64,000 nucleotides of DNA from the NCBI GenBank assembly GCA_016859345.1, contig CM029120.1:1545001-1609000 (forward strand), given 5' to 3'. Both the position numbers and the translations under genes were made by a program. Positions 11,268 to 23,219 of the stretch are shown here, in pieces. The notes below the pieces were generated by a model, which was not told the origin of the DNA, ran no database searches, and saw only the letters and a list, made by a program, of their open reading frames with translations. Position 1 is the stretch's first letter. The number at the start of each line of letters is the position of its first letter. The stretch comes from Istiophorus platypterus (lineage: Eukaryota; Chordata; Actinopteri; Istiophoriformes; Istiophoridae).

Positions 11268-12149
11268 GCAGGATACAAGGAATGCAAATACAAGTACTCT
11301 GCTACTGTTTATCTTTTTACTCCTCTGTTATTGTTCTATTTTTTGCGAGTGCGTCCGTGTAAAGTCGACTAAATCTGGATCCATCGCTGTTCACAGGCAC
11401 TTTGCGTTTCCACGTGCAACCAACTGGCACACAACAGGACGGGAACATTTCCTGGTTGAGCAATCGTTCCGACGCGGCCCCGGAACCCGGGCTCCACGCC
11501 AGTCCCTCGCGGACTCGTCCGGTCCAGTCCGGTCCGGGTCTCTTTGATCGCCTACGCTGCGTTTTAATAAAGATCGGTTTGGCGCTCAGCTGATCTCATT
11601 TACATAACCGGCATCGTCCAATAACTAGGTCATAGCTTTTAATCTGCCAAACACGAATGAAGGTTACTGGAGACAGCGACAGGATATTGACATTAATAAA
11701 ATTAATAAGAAGAAACTTTAGTGCTACGGCGCCTTTCAACCCCCCCTCCCCCTTTTTTTTGTTTTAAGCCTGGACCGTGGATGTTTTAACAACACTTGAT
11801 TCTCTGATCCAAGAGGCCTGGGGAGGCCCGGATGTAGAACAGGGTGGGGGGGGGGGTCGTTCAGCTGTATTAGTTTGGCTTTGTTTATATTTCTGACCCT
11901 GAATGGCAGGACTGGACAAGACTCTCAATGTGATGGTTGGAGTCGAGGTACTGACCAAAAAACAACTCCCAAGTTTCTAGTCGAGGGCTTTGTTGTTGGT
12001 TGTTTGTTGTTGGTGGTCCGGGGGGGGGGGGGGTAGTTAGAAATATGATCAGGAATTCAGGAATTCAGTCTTATTTGTATTCAGTGACAGAAGTTAGAAG
12101 CCATCTAGTCCTTAATAACAGCAAAGCAGCGATGCAGAGAATCTGGATT
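11268..12149. other. Unique non-coding sequence
   Basis: No exon recognised. Contains C/G runs near 11740 and 11847 and a run of 14 G at 12020-12033. Confidence 0.6.
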
Positions 12150-12560
12150 ATTATAATATATAATTATAATATATTATAATCTTTTCAGGGCTAAATGGGA
12201 TATAAAGCTGGGAGCTATTGGCCTGACAATGCAAGGGCACAGAGGCGAAATCCCACAGCCGCAGGCCGATAGATACAAACCGGACTAAATGGGGCCTAGG
12301 ATGGAGCCCTGTGGGACGCCAATGTGTCATGAGGGAAATATCAGGCTCTCTAGCTGCTAAAAGCTCCACCGTGTTCAACAGCAGACAGTGGGCGTTTAGA
12401 GGTTTTATCTTACCGAAACTAGCCGCCCCGCGGGAGCCAAATGGGACGCCGAACGAACCAAAAATAAAAGAGCTGAAATGGGCTAAAAGGCGGCGTAGGG
12501 TCGGGAGGAGCTTCAGCGTCAGCTGGTAATTGTATGTGGGTCTGTTACGCCTCATGAATC
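12150..12560. mobile_element. Possible fragment of an interspersed repeat
   Basis: After a TATAA-type AT repeat (12150-12180) the plus strand contains 'cctaggatggagccctgtgg' and 'gacgccaatgtgtcatgagg', phrases close to those in a common teleost dispersed repeat. The minus strand is open for 134 codons, but I recognise no domain in the translation. Assignment is tentative. Confidence 0.35.
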
Positions 12561-13055
12561 ACTCATATTTGTTTGACCCATTGTTAATGAATGTTGTTAA
12601 AATGGACGGCGTTTGATATACTAAAGCCAGTTTTTATAAGGGAGCTAATAGACTCACCAACATGTCACACGTGTACATTTTCATATGACTTAAATAACAG
12701 CAAGTTTCTTTCTGTTTCTGGAAAAAATCTGGTATCATGTCACATAGGCTGATAACTGAAGATAATACGTCGCTAACTCTGAACTCTCCAACCCTCCGTC
12801 ACCCTCCATCCGTTTATTTTCCTCTCTCTCATTTTCTCCTCTGTTCCTCCCTCCCTCTCCCCCTTTTCTTCAGCCTCGTTCTCTCTCTCTCTCTCTCGCA
12901 CCGAGCCTGTTGAAATTCAGTCGGTCTCTCAAGGTTGTTAGCGCACACACTCTCTCTCCGTCTCTCTCTATCTCTCTCGCCCTCTCTCTCTCTCTCTTTT
13001 ACACCGGCATCACGTCGGCCGAGGGAAGGGGGTCAAAGATCACGGCAATCTGCCT
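12561..13055. other. Unique sequence then pyrimidine-rich CT blocks
   Basis: 12561-12800 is unremarkable; 12820-13000 contains several CT blocks (12876-12898, 12950-12998). Confidence 0.65.
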
Positions 13056-13083
13056 GCCTCCCTGGTCCTCCCACTGGACGGCT

Positions 13084-13093
13084 TGATTGACAG
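13084..13093 (+). promoter_or_regulatory. Pbx-Meis/Prep type motif TGATTGACAG
   Basis: An exact match to the composite Pbx-Meis/Prep site, in the phrase 'gcttgattgacagcaatcag'. A near copy of the phrase occurs at 16028 in another conserved-looking block. Binding is inferred only. Confidence 0.45.
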
Positions 13094-13377
13094 CAATCAG
13101 GACTAACCTCCCTCCTCCTTCCTCCGCGTCCCCCCTCCTCCCCTTCCTCCCCCACCCCCCCTCCGCCTGTCAAGACAAAGTGGCTGATTGTCTGTGTGTG
13201 TGTCTGTGTCTGTGTGTGTGTGCGTGGACCACTTCCTCTGTCATTTTTAATTATCCAAATGATATTCAGCTTCAGACAGCCCCCCCAGCTCCAACCCCGA
13301 CCCCCCAAAAAAACTCCCATAATCCCCCAGTCCGCCCTCTCACCAGACGCTGTCAGGAGGGCACCGTCGCGCCGCCA
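13094..13377. other. Pyrimidine-rich unique sequence with short GT array
   Basis: C-rich stretches at 13100-13165 and 13280-13330, with interrupted GT at 13190-13226. No gene recognised. Confidence 0.6.
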
Positions 13378-13500
13378 TTAGCATAAGAGCGTGTTTGTTT
13401 AAAGAGCCCGTCCCGCCTATAAAATCAAACAATTAGAGATGCAGACAAGCCTTGGCCTATTGACTGCATAAATAATAAGACCCTGCACTCGTCTTTCTTC
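13378..13500 (+). promoter_or_regulatory. Candidate conserved non-coding element
   Basis: A low-repeat block with a forkhead-like TGTTTGTTTA (13392), a TATAAAA string (13418), CAATTAG (13430) and 'ttggcctattgactgcataa'. The density of recognisable developmental-factor cores and the contrast with the flanking repeats suggest constraint. No transcript evidence. Confidence 0.35.
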
Positions 13501-13825
13501 CCTTTTTTCCTTCATTTTTTTTTCCATCTTTCACTCTCTGGACACTTCGTTTATTGGTTCACACCCCCCACCACCACCCCCCCCACTGCCCCCCCTTTCT
13601 CTCCGTCCATCTTTCCTCAGTTATTCCCACTGCTAATGAACCTGCCGGACCTCACAGGAAGTCGGGGGGCAGTCAGGGGGAGGAGGAGGGGGTTATGGGT
13701 AATCAGGATGCGAGGCTCGACACTCACCGCCGTGACCTTTAGTCCCGCCGCCGCCGGGTCACGGCGGGGCCTCTGGAGTCATCTGGGCATGCAGGCTGGC
13801 GAAACCTGCCTGAAACCCAGAGCTA
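13501..13825. other. Unique GC-mixed sequence
   Basis: T- and C-rich stretches then GC-rich DNA (13640-13800). No gene recognised. Confidence 0.55.
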
Positions 13826-13829
13826 AGTG

Positions 13830-13990
13830 CATCCGTGTGTGTGTGTGTGTGTGTGTGTGCTTGTGTGTGTGTGTGCTTTTTGAATATGCAGGTCTTAAAA
13901 ATTCATCTCAAGGCCTGGACTTCAATGCTCAGATGCAGGGTGAGTGAAATTTATCTGAAACACTGCATCTGACAAGTTGCTTGTGTGTGT

Positions 13991-14042
<52 letters not shown>

Positions 14043-14096
14043 ATTTGTGTGTGTGCGTGCGTGTGTGTGTGTGGGCGTGTGTGTGTGTGCATGTAG
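13830..14096. repeat. Two (GT)n arrays
   Basis: GT at 13832-13875 and a longer interrupted GT at 13981-14094, separated by about 100 bases of unique sequence. Confidence 0.96.
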
Positions 14097-14554
14097 AGAT
14101 CTGACACTAATAGATGATCTGAGCCAAATGAAGACGTTCCCTCAGACTTTACTCATCAGTTTGATATATCCTTTAAATACATTGTTAATCATACATGCTT
14201 CATACGGGCTTTGATGCTTTGAATAAAAAGACCCCCCCCCTATAAATTGAACAGCGCTCGCCTTGCTGATCTCTCTGCTCGTCTCCCTCAGGTCACATTC
14301 ATACATTCAAGGACAGTGTTCTCTGAAGCACCTCTTGAGTGTTTTAGGCCCCATTTTACACATCATTTAAAGGGTCTTTCTATCCGGCTGAACTCCAGAT
14401 GAGATTTTTAAACACTTGGATTTACACTTGGCCACATAGGGATGTGCAGAGTCTGAAATGAATACCCACCAAGCGCCGAACGCAGGTGCATTTCAGGTCT
14501 GGCAAGTAAATCTCGACCATCCACCACATGGCAGGTAATGTTTGTACCACAACA
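14097..14554. other. Unique non-coding sequence
   Basis: Nothing recognised. Confidence 0.6.
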
Positions 14555-14990
14555 GTTATGAAACATTATCCTGAGTCTCCACCGCATTGTGTCTTCTGGA
14601 CGCTCTGCTTCAGTCCCCTGATCCTGTCGGGTGTAACGTTATCTTAGCTAACTCAGGTAGTGAGCTAACGGCACCTCATAAAACACTATCCTGAGAGTCT
14701 CTACCACATTTTGTTTCACAGACATTTTGCTTCTGTCCTCTGTCTGACGTAGCATTAACCTAGCTAGCTAACACCGACTAAGGTACTAGCTAACATCACC
14801 CCAACATCAACTCATAAGAAAATATCCTGAGAATCTCTAGCTGCTCTGCGTTTGTCCTTTGTATTTGTGACATTAACCTAGCTAGCTAACACTAACTTAG
14901 GTAGCAAGCTAACGCTAACCCATAAAAAACTGTCCTGAGAGTCTTTACCACTGTGTTGAGGCTAGGTAGCATTAGCATTAGTGTTAGAAT
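14555..14990 (+). repeat. Degenerate ~110-135-bp tandem repeat, GCTA-rich
   Basis: The phrase 'atcctgagagtctctacca' (with variation) recurs at about 14567, 14687, 14823 and 14931, giving spacings of about 120, 136 and 108 bases. Between copies are 'cctagctagctaac'-type strings. Divergence is high, so the array is old. It may be an expanded part of a teleost GCTA-type interspersed repeat. Confidence 0.75.
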
Positions 14991-15473
14991 AGTAGGATAG
15001 TGTCTATTTTGGGACAGTCAATTACCAGCCAGTGTGGCAGGTGGTCTGAGATCTACTTACCAAACCAGAAATAGGTCGGCTGTTAATTTCAGACCCTAGA
15101 AATATGGATGCAATTTGTCCAGAGCACACGATCCAGAGCCTTTGTCCAGACGGCCTGTCTTTTGGTTTTGACGTCTGCGTGCAAAAGGAAGAGCTCGTCC
15201 AGTTCGGGTCAACCTGGTGCCAGTGCGACAACCGGGGCGACAAAAACACCAGAAGAAGAACGAGCAGTTTAGCAAGCTAGCTAGCAGCTGTGCATGAACC
15301 AATGGGAATCACATTCACGATCTAAAACACTAGACACTTTATTGTCTCTAGAGGGTTCTAGACCCACAGAGATCATTCAGATATCAAATCGATCAGAAAT
15401 CAATGAAACAATTCAACAGCTCGGATCAACTTCTCTACGACTGTTTTTTGTTTCTGGATAAAAGGTGCCTCAA
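14991..15473. other. Unique non-coding sequence
   Basis: The minus-strand frame at 15022-15249 has no recognisable product. The short 'gcaagctagctagcagct' at about 15270 is another GCTA patch. Confidence 0.5.
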
Positions 15474-15494
15474 CCCCCCCCCCCCCCCCCCCCC
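15474..15494. repeat. Poly(C) run of 21
   Basis: Twenty-one consecutive C, the longest such run in the window. Length may be imprecise in any assembly. Confidence 0.9.
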
Positions 15495-16004
15495 GGAGGT
15501 GACTTGAACAGCTGCGTTTCAGTCTCTGCCACGATTCTGGCGTTGACACATTTTGAGATCATCAATGTACCTGATCAACGCAACACGTACAAAGCGGTTC
15601 GGTTTTTAAACGGAGCAGTAAAGGAGCACATGTGCCGCTGATGTCAGTTTGTTTACCGTTCGCTATTTAGCCTTTTTATTAAAAGACTCAATAAAAAGGG
15701 ATTTATATTTTCACAAAACAAAACCGAGCCAAAAAAAGGAGATCAAGTAAATGTTCATAAACCACCTTTTAAAGCTCAGCAGTGCCCCCCCCATTGTTCC
15801 ACTCTGCTGCCTTTCAACTGTTTGACGTCCTGTCTGTCTGCCTGTCTACCTGTCTCACCTTCAGTCACCCCACACATGCCGCCACTTCCTGTTCACGAAC
15901 CGTCAGAGTAATAAAGGCCCCGCCCTCCCCGATCCACGAGGGCAGCTGATCCTTCCCTTCACCCCTTTTGTCCTCCCACGTCTCCAAGTCTAATGTTTTT
16001 CTAA
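15495..16004. other. Unique non-coding sequence
   Basis: A short CTGT tetranucleotide patch at 15828-15856; otherwise unremarkable. Confidence 0.6.
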
Positions 16005-16180
16005 GTGAAACTCATTGGCCGACAGCTTGATTGACGGGGCTGACGGGAGGAGGCCGCCGTGCACGTGCGACGCCGCTGTCATCTTTAATTTGCCGCTGAG
16101 CGCCGTGACAACGCGCGGGCACCTTACATCTGTTTTACGGGCCGGGGGAGTTCGTTAACGGCTGCAGGTGAGTGACTCCA
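16005..16180 (+). promoter_or_regulatory. Candidate conserved non-coding element with Pbx-Meis-like site
   Basis: Contains an inverted CCAAT box (ATTGG near 16015), TGATTGACGG (16028-16037, one base from the Pbx-Meis site) and 'gtcatctttaatttgccgc'. It ends in CAGGTGAGT (16165-16173), a textbook 5' splice-site sequence, but I see no coding potential upstream. A non-coding exon is possible but unsupported. Confidence 0.3.
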
Positions 16181-16640
16181 ACGCTTCCTTTTTCCCTCGG
16201 GTCAGACAAACTGCTGCCGTTGTTCACTTGCATTTAAAACACAAAAACCCATATTCAAGTTTTGTAATTGTTCATCACGTCACTAGTAAACTGCGACTGC
16301 AGGAGCTCCAGGCGACGTCTCTGAGCCTTTGAGTTAAAGTCGATTTAAAGAACAGAACCGAGGCTTTTGGGATCAAAGCTGCCTCCGTATGGAAGAGTAC
16401 GGATGAGCAGGAAAGACAAACCTCGACCCTTTGTGCTAAAGAAATTGGAAATAAACCAGTAAAGTGCTCAAGTGTCAGCTGTGTATTGTTGTTATTGATT
16501 GTGATATATGGGAAAATTTCAAACTAAAATCATGTTAATACGTTTTAGAGAATTTATTGCAAACTTGAAAAAAATGTAACCAGAATATCTTCACTCTCTT
16601 TAAAAGTATGTTCTCAGCTGAACTGGGACAAATGTGGTCA
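16181..16640. other. Unique non-coding sequence
   Basis: Nothing recognised. Confidence 0.6.
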
Positions 16641-16655
16641 AGACGTGTGTGTGTG

Positions 16656-16719
<64 letters not shown>

Positions 16720-16761
16720 CGCATTCCATCTACTCTGTGTCATGATTGAGTGATGTTAAAA

Positions 16762-16798
<37 letters not shown>

Positions 16799-16980
16799 GG
16801 ATGAGAGCGTCTGAACAACAGTCCAGATACTTAACATAAACCATCTATTAAAGCAGGGTGGGGCACGTCAGCCGCCGTCATTCACCGGGGGGGGGGGGGT
16901 AAGTGTGTGTGTGTGTGTGTGTGTTTATTCATGCACTCTGACTCTCTCTCTCTCTCCACCACACACACACACAAACACTC
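16641..16980. repeat. Cluster of GT arrays plus CT/CA
   Basis: GT at 16645-16721, 16763-16795 and 16904-16924; 13 G at 16887-16899; CT then CA at 16940-16976. Confidence 0.95.
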
Positions 16981-17915
16981 CCACTCTTCTATACTTGCGA
17001 GGACCCATGTCTGTTCTACTGCATTTGTGAAGAGATTGAACGTATCGTGCGGTTTTGCGCTCGAGTAACATCGTCTGCAAAGTCACCGAGTCCCTCACAC
17101 ACGTGGTGTCGACACACACACGGTGCTGCAAACTACACCTTAACGCCGCTACGCACACACACCACACACGCACGTATGCAAACACGCAAGCACACACACA
17201 CGCTCAGGGCCTTGACAGACCTCTTCTCCTAAGTAACAGATTCATGCATGAAAAAAAATAAATAAAAAATGTCAATACGTTGATTTCATGCTTGTTTAAA
17301 GCGACTTCACATCACATATAAAGAAAAACAGCGAGTGAGGAGGGTGTGTTTTCTCCTCCTGTTCCCCCACAACAAGGTGTCTGGTCCCTGAGTGAAGCCA
17401 GATTTACTCCCACAGAAAACAAATTCACAACTTATTAACAACACAGTACAAGCAAAGGGGAAAAAAGGGAAGTTAAGACCTGAAGTATTAAAATCCCCCC
17501 GTCTTAACAGAACAGATGAAACACACACAACTGCCAGTGCTTTAGAAAATGTTCTTATTTCATAAATATTTGTTTCCTTGCTCTGAAATTATCGTCCTTC
17601 CCTGAAGTGCCCTTAACTTTTCCGAAAAATTCCTCTGCGCTCACCAAACTTTCCCAGCGGTTTCTACTCTCTCCCAAGTGTCCTCAGCGTCCAGCGGCGT
17701 CCTCGACCCTGACGTCATGGCCGCCATCTCCCATCCACCCGTCTCCACGTCGTCCCGTCACTTCCTTTCCCATCGGCTCCCCGTCCCACCTCCTCCAGCT
17801 TCATTCAGAAACCTGTCCCTCCGTCCTTATGTCTACGTCTTCTCCTCTGTCCTTCTGTCTTTATCGCGCCCTCATTTTGGTTCCTCGCCTCCCTGTCTCC
17901 CTCACTTGTCTCCTC
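16981..17915. other. Unique non-coding sequence
   Basis: 17130-17205 is CA-like but degenerate. 17600-17915 is pyrimidine-rich and open on the plus strand without a recognisable product. Confidence 0.55.
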
Positions 17916-17921
17916 GTCGTC

Positions 17922-18014
17922 TTTGTGTGTGTGTGTGTGTGTGTGTCTTTTACCAGGTGTGGCACTCTCTCCCCTAGACACCCATCCTGCCAGGTGTTCT
18001 GTCAGGCTGTTATC

Positions 18015-18068
<54 letters not shown>

Positions 18069-18128
18069 CCCTCACACTCCCTCTCTCTCTCTCTCCTACT
18101 GTTCACTTTCTGACTTTCCTGAAGGATG

Positions 18129-18168
<40 letters not shown>
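17922..18168. repeat. GT array and two CA arrays
   Basis: GT at 17922-17947, CA at 18015-18064 and CA at 18129-18167, with a CT patch at 18080-18096. Confidence 0.95.
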
Positions 18169-18169
<1 letters not shown>

Positions 18170-19718
18170 CGTGTTATACTTCATCAATCACTCAGTAATT
18201 GTTCACACTTTTTGGACTAACACACACACACAGAGTTTACTTTATTCCACTCCTCTGTTTAATTAGAAACCGTCTGTCTGCCACCTCTTCATCTTCAAAC
18301 ACCACATGGTGCCTTAAAAAAACACCAAACACCAATCTGCTCTTTAAAGTCCAAAAAAACCCCAAACAACAACAAAAACAACAACAACAACAACAACAAA
18401 AGCATCACAACATGCTCTTTTAAACTTAATCAGCAGCAACAAAACTTCCCGACCTGCCCGACCTAAAGGAGCATTCCGCGGATTCGTGGGGACGGTGTCG
18501 TCCTGGAGATGCATCTGTCTTCAAAGGGGTGAAGCTGGGAAACTGCGGAAAACTGCTGTGACATCAGCACAGGTGTGGGCGTGTTCAGACGTAGCTTAGC
18601 GGGGGGGGGGATGCTAGCTGAGCTCCGTCAGACATGAAAACACAAAAGAACAAGAACACTTCCAGCTAACGGAGTTGGGTGCAGACCGAGGCCGAAGCCA
18701 AGGCCGGCGGCAAACAACACACCAAAAAATTCAGATATGTAGGTAACGGCCTGGATCGGGCCACCCCCCCCCCACAGTTCGGGTTGCCCAGTACGTTTAG
18801 CGTAGCCCTGCTCTAAAACGAACAGACACGGGTGGAGAACGTAGCCCTGGTGGAGGTAAACGATTCAACGCGGTGTGATGGACGTGTTGAATCCGATTTG
18901 GTTACACATGTAAAATTGGGGTAAAAAAAAACTGTCACAGCTTCAAATGCCTTCGCATTGAAGCAGTTTCCCCCCTCGTTTCCCTCGCTTAGCCAAAAAC
19001 AGGCGGTAAAAACAGTAAGAAAAAGGATTAAAACAGGTTAATCTGCTCTAATTCAGCGGTAGACGTCAGACGCCACGTCCGATAATCTGACCTCTACTCT
19101 AAAACCTGCCGTCACTTCCTAGGAGCCCATGATGCAGTTGACCACACATGTGTGTTTAGTAATGTTTAGTTTGTAGCACGACCTTGGTAATTTGAGGTAT
19201 ATTGTGATGTTTTTGTGAAAATGCAAATTTAACATTTTCCAGAGTTTACAACAGATGTTCATTATTTCCTCTGACATTCTTCAATCCAAACACCTCAGTC
19301 TTGACTCTTTTGTGTTGTTTTGCAAAAATAATCAAACAGGATGTCGGCATCGCGTGTTCTGGTGCACGCGTGGGTCTGCCCCCCCCCCCCCCATCCTGGA
19401 CTACGACCAAGGCTTTGGTTTCGACTGAGCAGCAGCTGTTCGGTTCCGTCCGAACAACCGAAACGTTCGCGTTTGGTCGAACTCTGTCTGTCGCAGGCGA
19501 GTTATTTCTGACTTTTGCAACCAGAGCGAGTTGATGTGTGTGAAAGAATCTGATTTGATGGGCAGATGAGATCCCGGGTCTGGAGATTAATAAGACATTT
19601 TAAATAAAACAGACATCGCTTGCGGTTGAAACTCACATTTTGTGTCTGATGAGGACAGAAGCAAGAGAAGTGGACCAGAGTGTGGGCACAACATCCATGT
19701 TTCTATCGATGACTAATA
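18169..19718. other. Unique non-coding sequence with (CAA)n
   Basis: (CAA)n at about 18365-18400; the rest is mixed unique DNA with C/G runs at 18601, 18763 and 19379-19392 (14 C). No gene recognised over about 1.5 kb. Confidence 0.55.
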
Positions 19719-19720
19719 GA

Positions 19721-19724
19721 CACA

Positions 19725-19757
<33 letters not shown>
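19721..19757. repeat. (CA)n microsatellite
   Basis: About 17 CA units. Confidence 0.95.
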
Positions 19758-19761
<4 letters not shown>

Positions 19762-19794
19762 GAGAGTACACGCTGAGCTTTACATCCTGTTTAA

Positions 19795-20065
19795 TGACTG
19801 CCCCCCCCTCTCTCTCTTCATTAAGCGTTATCAACCTCTCTGGCCTAATCTCTCTGAAATTAGTGTCTGGTCTCCACCACCTAAGTGACTGGCTGGCATT
19901 CATTAGCGCCGCGTTTTAGCCAAATCAATCACGCCGCGCCCCGTCCGCCACGCTTTCTTAAAATGTCATCCTCAAACTTCTCACAATCAATTAAGCGGGA
20001 GATTAATGAGGCCAATTTGCCGCCAACACGTCGGCCCTTCCTCCTCCCGCTGAATAGGGGGCCGT
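19795..20065 (+). promoter_or_regulatory. Candidate conserved non-coding element
   Basis: A repeat-free block bounded by CA arrays, with several homeobox-type cores ('cattaagcg', 'cattagcgccgcg', 'tcacaatcaattaagcggg', 'agattaatgaggccaattt'). Ordered clusters of this type are typical of vertebrate developmental enhancers. Conservation not tested. Confidence 0.35.
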
Positions 20066-20079
20066 GGGTGTGTGTGGTT

Positions 20080-20085
20080 ATGTGT

Positions 20086-20128
<43 letters not shown>

Positions 20129-20235
20129 AAACGATGTGGGAACACTCTTGGAATAATATATGTACATGGAGGTGAACATACATCGATGCACATTCATGCA
20201 CACTCACACACTCATACACACACACATACAAACCA
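20080..20235. repeat. CA arrays
   Basis: Pure CA at 20087-20119 and interrupted CA at 20195-20226. Confidence 0.93.
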
Positions 20236-20668
20236 CTTCCTGTGTGGACTGCACTTTGTGCGAAGGCAACATGGCCGCCCACTGCCGCAGCATGGCGACA
20301 GAGCAAACGCTCACTTTAAATGGACGCAGATACGAGGTTGACTGGATACGATGTGATATTAAATCCCGCCCGTGCACAAAATATATGTGTTTTAGTTTGT
20401 TGTGATGTCATAATATATAATATTGACAGTATCTATATCAAAGAGAACATAAAGCGTTTTCTCCTGAATGTTTACTTTGCGCTCCGAGCGGAGGAGGCGA
20501 CGTAACGGCCCCGACCTCCGTCATCCCGGCGACCGCTCGCCACGTCGATCCCCGGCTCTCCGGGGCCAAGCCGGACGTTCCGGCTTCGACGACCCACTCG
20601 TTTCAGGAGCACGTGGCAGAGATGAGGACGCAGAAGAAGAAAAAAAAGGACGAAGGCCAAGGGCTGGA
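20236..20668. other. Unique sequence, GC-rich in its second half
   Basis: 20470-20630 is CpG-dense and open on both strands, consistent with composition. No product recognised. Confidence 0.5.
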
Positions 20669-20669
20669 G

Positions 20670-20718
<49 letters not shown>

Positions 20719-21075
20719 CTGCTTATACACACACACAAAGTCTCTCTCTCTCCTACACAGATGCATACAAACACACCTTTCCCTCTTTCAGTTGAGGTGA
20801 AGCTGGGGGGTCGGGGGGGGCACCACCTTCTTCCTGTCACTTGCAATCTCAGAGCTGCCTCAATCGGCCTCCGGGATCTGCCTCATCTGGTTGTCATAGC
20901 AACTCCCCAGGGATTATAACAAGGTATTATGGGATGTCTACTATTCTGGAGCCGCAGGATCAGAGCAAGACGTTAAGAAGACTCACGCGCACACACACAC
21001 ACACACACACAAACTCACACACAGACACACAAACTCACACACAGACACACAAACTCACACACACACACACGCGGG
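20669..21075. repeat. GT array and a 20-bp CA-derived tandem
   Basis: GT at 20671-20717 and CA/CT remnants to 20760. At 21011, 21031 and 21051 the unit AAACTCACACACAGACACAC repeats three times with a 20-bp period. Unique sequence lies between (20780-20985). Confidence 0.85.
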
Positions 21076-21382
21076 CTCGGCGGCGGCGATGCTCAGCGCA
21101 GCGTGAGCGGATGCGCGTGGCGGCGGCTCAGCTGCTCTCCGGCTTGTTCCAGCCTCGTGTTAACACTCACACATGACAACAAGATGTGCAGAGCGGCGGA
21201 AGGGGAGAGGGCTGGTTGTCACGGCGACATGTTCCCTCTCTGCTGCTGTGTGTGTGTGTGAGTGTGAGTGTGTGTGTGTGTGTCTGCAGGATTAAAGCGC
21301 AACAGATAAAGGACAAATGCAGAAACAAGGGGTTGTGATGGATACGGCTGCACGCAGCAAGAACGCACGCCCCCCAACCCCC
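21076..21382. other. GC-rich unique sequence with short GT array
   Basis: GT at about 21247-21282. The rest is unremarkable. Confidence 0.6.
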
Positions 21383-21920
21383 CTCCATCCATCCATCCAT
21401 CCAACCCTCCATTCCTCCATCCATCCAACCCTCCATCCCTCCATCCATCCATCCATCCATCCATCCATCCAACCCTCCATCCATCATCCATTCATCCATC
21501 CATCCAACCCTCCATTCCTCCATCCATCCATCCATCCATCCATCCATCATCCATTCATCCATCCATCCAACCCTCCATTCCTCCATCCATCCATCCATCC
21601 ATCCATCCATCCATCCATCCAACCCTCCATCCATCATCCATTCATCCATCCATCCAACCCTCCATCCCTCCATCCAACCCTCCATTCCTCCATCCATCCA
21701 TCCATCCAACCCTCCATCCATCCATCCATCCCTCCATCCATCCATCCATGCAACCCTCCATCCATCATCCATTCATCCATCATCCAACCCTCCATCCCTC
21801 CATCTATCCAACCCTCCCTCCATCCATCCATCCATCCATCCCCCATCCATCCATCCCTCCATCCATCAATCCATCATCCATACCTCCCTTCCTCCATCCA
21901 TCCCTCCATCCATCCATCCG
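21383..21920. repeat. (TCCA)n-derived minisatellite
   Basis: About 540 bases built from TCCA with recurring variants ('aaccctcc', 'atcatccattc', 'attcctcc'). Larger blocks such as 'ccatccatcatccattcatc' recur around 21480, 21630 and 21760, so there is higher-order duplication of roughly 130-150 bases. Pro-Ser-Ile-His (plus) and Met-Asp-Gly-Trp (minus) frames are artefacts of a four-base unit that lacks stops. Confidence 0.97.
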
Positions 21921-22514
21921 TGTCTTTTCTTTTGCTCAGTTCTGCTTTGGTGCCCTCTAGGTGCCAGTGTAACAGACAGACCCGGTCTCCGTGCGGGTTC
22001 CGGTTCAGGATTTCGTTTCAGACCCGTTTCTGGTGCCTGAGTACGTCTCGTGTTTGCCGGTGACCGACTCGGTGACGCCCACACTGCACTGACGCCCGCC
22101 AACAGGAAGCGATGGGCGTTCGGGGTGAAAGGGGGGAAGTCCGGCGCCGTCGAAAGCAAAATAAAATAAATAACAAACAGAAAAAAGGAAAGAAAGGTGG
22201 TTCGATCCGCCAGAAGAGACGGTTTGACATAAAAAGTGGCTCCAGTGTCTTTGAAAACAAAAACCACCGATGCAACGTTGATGAATCTGCAAATTTGAAC
22301 CTCAGGTTTGGTTTTTTAATTTATTTATCTGTTTATTTTATTTGCTTTGCTGCTGTTCAGGGTAAATAAGAAAGCTGTTTTAAGTCTGACGCCTTCTGAC
22401 CATCTTGGGGGGGTTAAGTTTAAACCGCGGATGTTTTGGTTTGTCACAAAAAAGTCATACTTCATATCTCCGCGGATTTGCTTCCGTCGGGATCCTTGAA
22501 TACGATAAAGGGAT
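21921..22514. other. Unique non-coding sequence
   Basis: GGTGCCCTCTAGGTG at 21949 is a weak reverse-strand CTCF-like string with two mismatches. No gene recognised. Confidence 0.5.
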
Positions 22515-22660
22515 AAAAAAAAAAAAAAGGACGAGGAGATTGGAAAGTGTGGATTTTTTACGCTGCAAAGGCTCAGTGGTGTCAGATAGATTATAATAAT
22601 AATAATAATAGTAGTTAGGTGGAGCTGACACAGATGCAAACACACACACAAACACAAGAT
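22515..22660. repeat. Poly(A), (AAT)n and short CA
   Basis: 14 A at 22515-22528, (AAT)n at 22591-22609, CA at 22636-22652. Confidence 0.85.
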
Positions 22661-23219
22661 TTATGAGGAAAAAACAAGAAAAAAATGCATAAAAAAACAA
22701 AAAACAGGACCAGCACTGTTCTAGCTTTCAAAAATAATATCAGTGATACGCACACACTTACAAAACAGGGTCTATCGTAACACACAGCCTCGTCTCTCTC
22801 TCTCTCTCCCTCTCACACACTCACAGATTACCCGCCTCTATCAGACGTGGTATCACATCAGCCCGGTTGTGATGTTAAAAGCTCAGCCTTTGGGCTGTAT
22901 GTTAAACAGATAAGGAGCGGAGCATTTTAGGGATTAACACTACGACACACACCCTCACACACACGCATCCCTGTTTTACCGTCTCTGCGGGGACCCATCT
23001 TGCCCTGACCTGAACCATCCCGACCGGATGCCTCGCCCCGACCCCCCAGCCTAAACCTGCCCCCGGCCCCGACCCCGAAACCAGTTCTGAACCCTCCGAC
23101 AGCCGTTTGAGCTCGTGTGGGTCCAGTGATCTGCTCCCCACACAGCGGTCGGACCCCGCAGATACAGCAAAGCCAGCCCACATACACACACACACACACA
23201 TGCACACAATCCTGAGGGA
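22661..23219. other. Unique non-coding sequence
   Basis: CT patch at 22793-22815, C-rich DNA at 22975-23160 and CA at 23181-23205. No gene recognised. Confidence 0.55.

Noticed and set aside
16165..16173. CAGGTGAGT, a perfect 5' splice-site sequence
   Set aside because: No coding potential or paired acceptor nearby; a single 9-base match is expected by chance in 64 kb.
21317..22063. A 248-codon plus-strand frame rich in Pro-Ser-Ile-His
   Set aside because: It is the TCCA repeat read in frame.
22199..22210. GGTTCGATCC, a tRNA B-box string
   Set aside because: No A box at the proper distance upstream and no cloverleaf arms.
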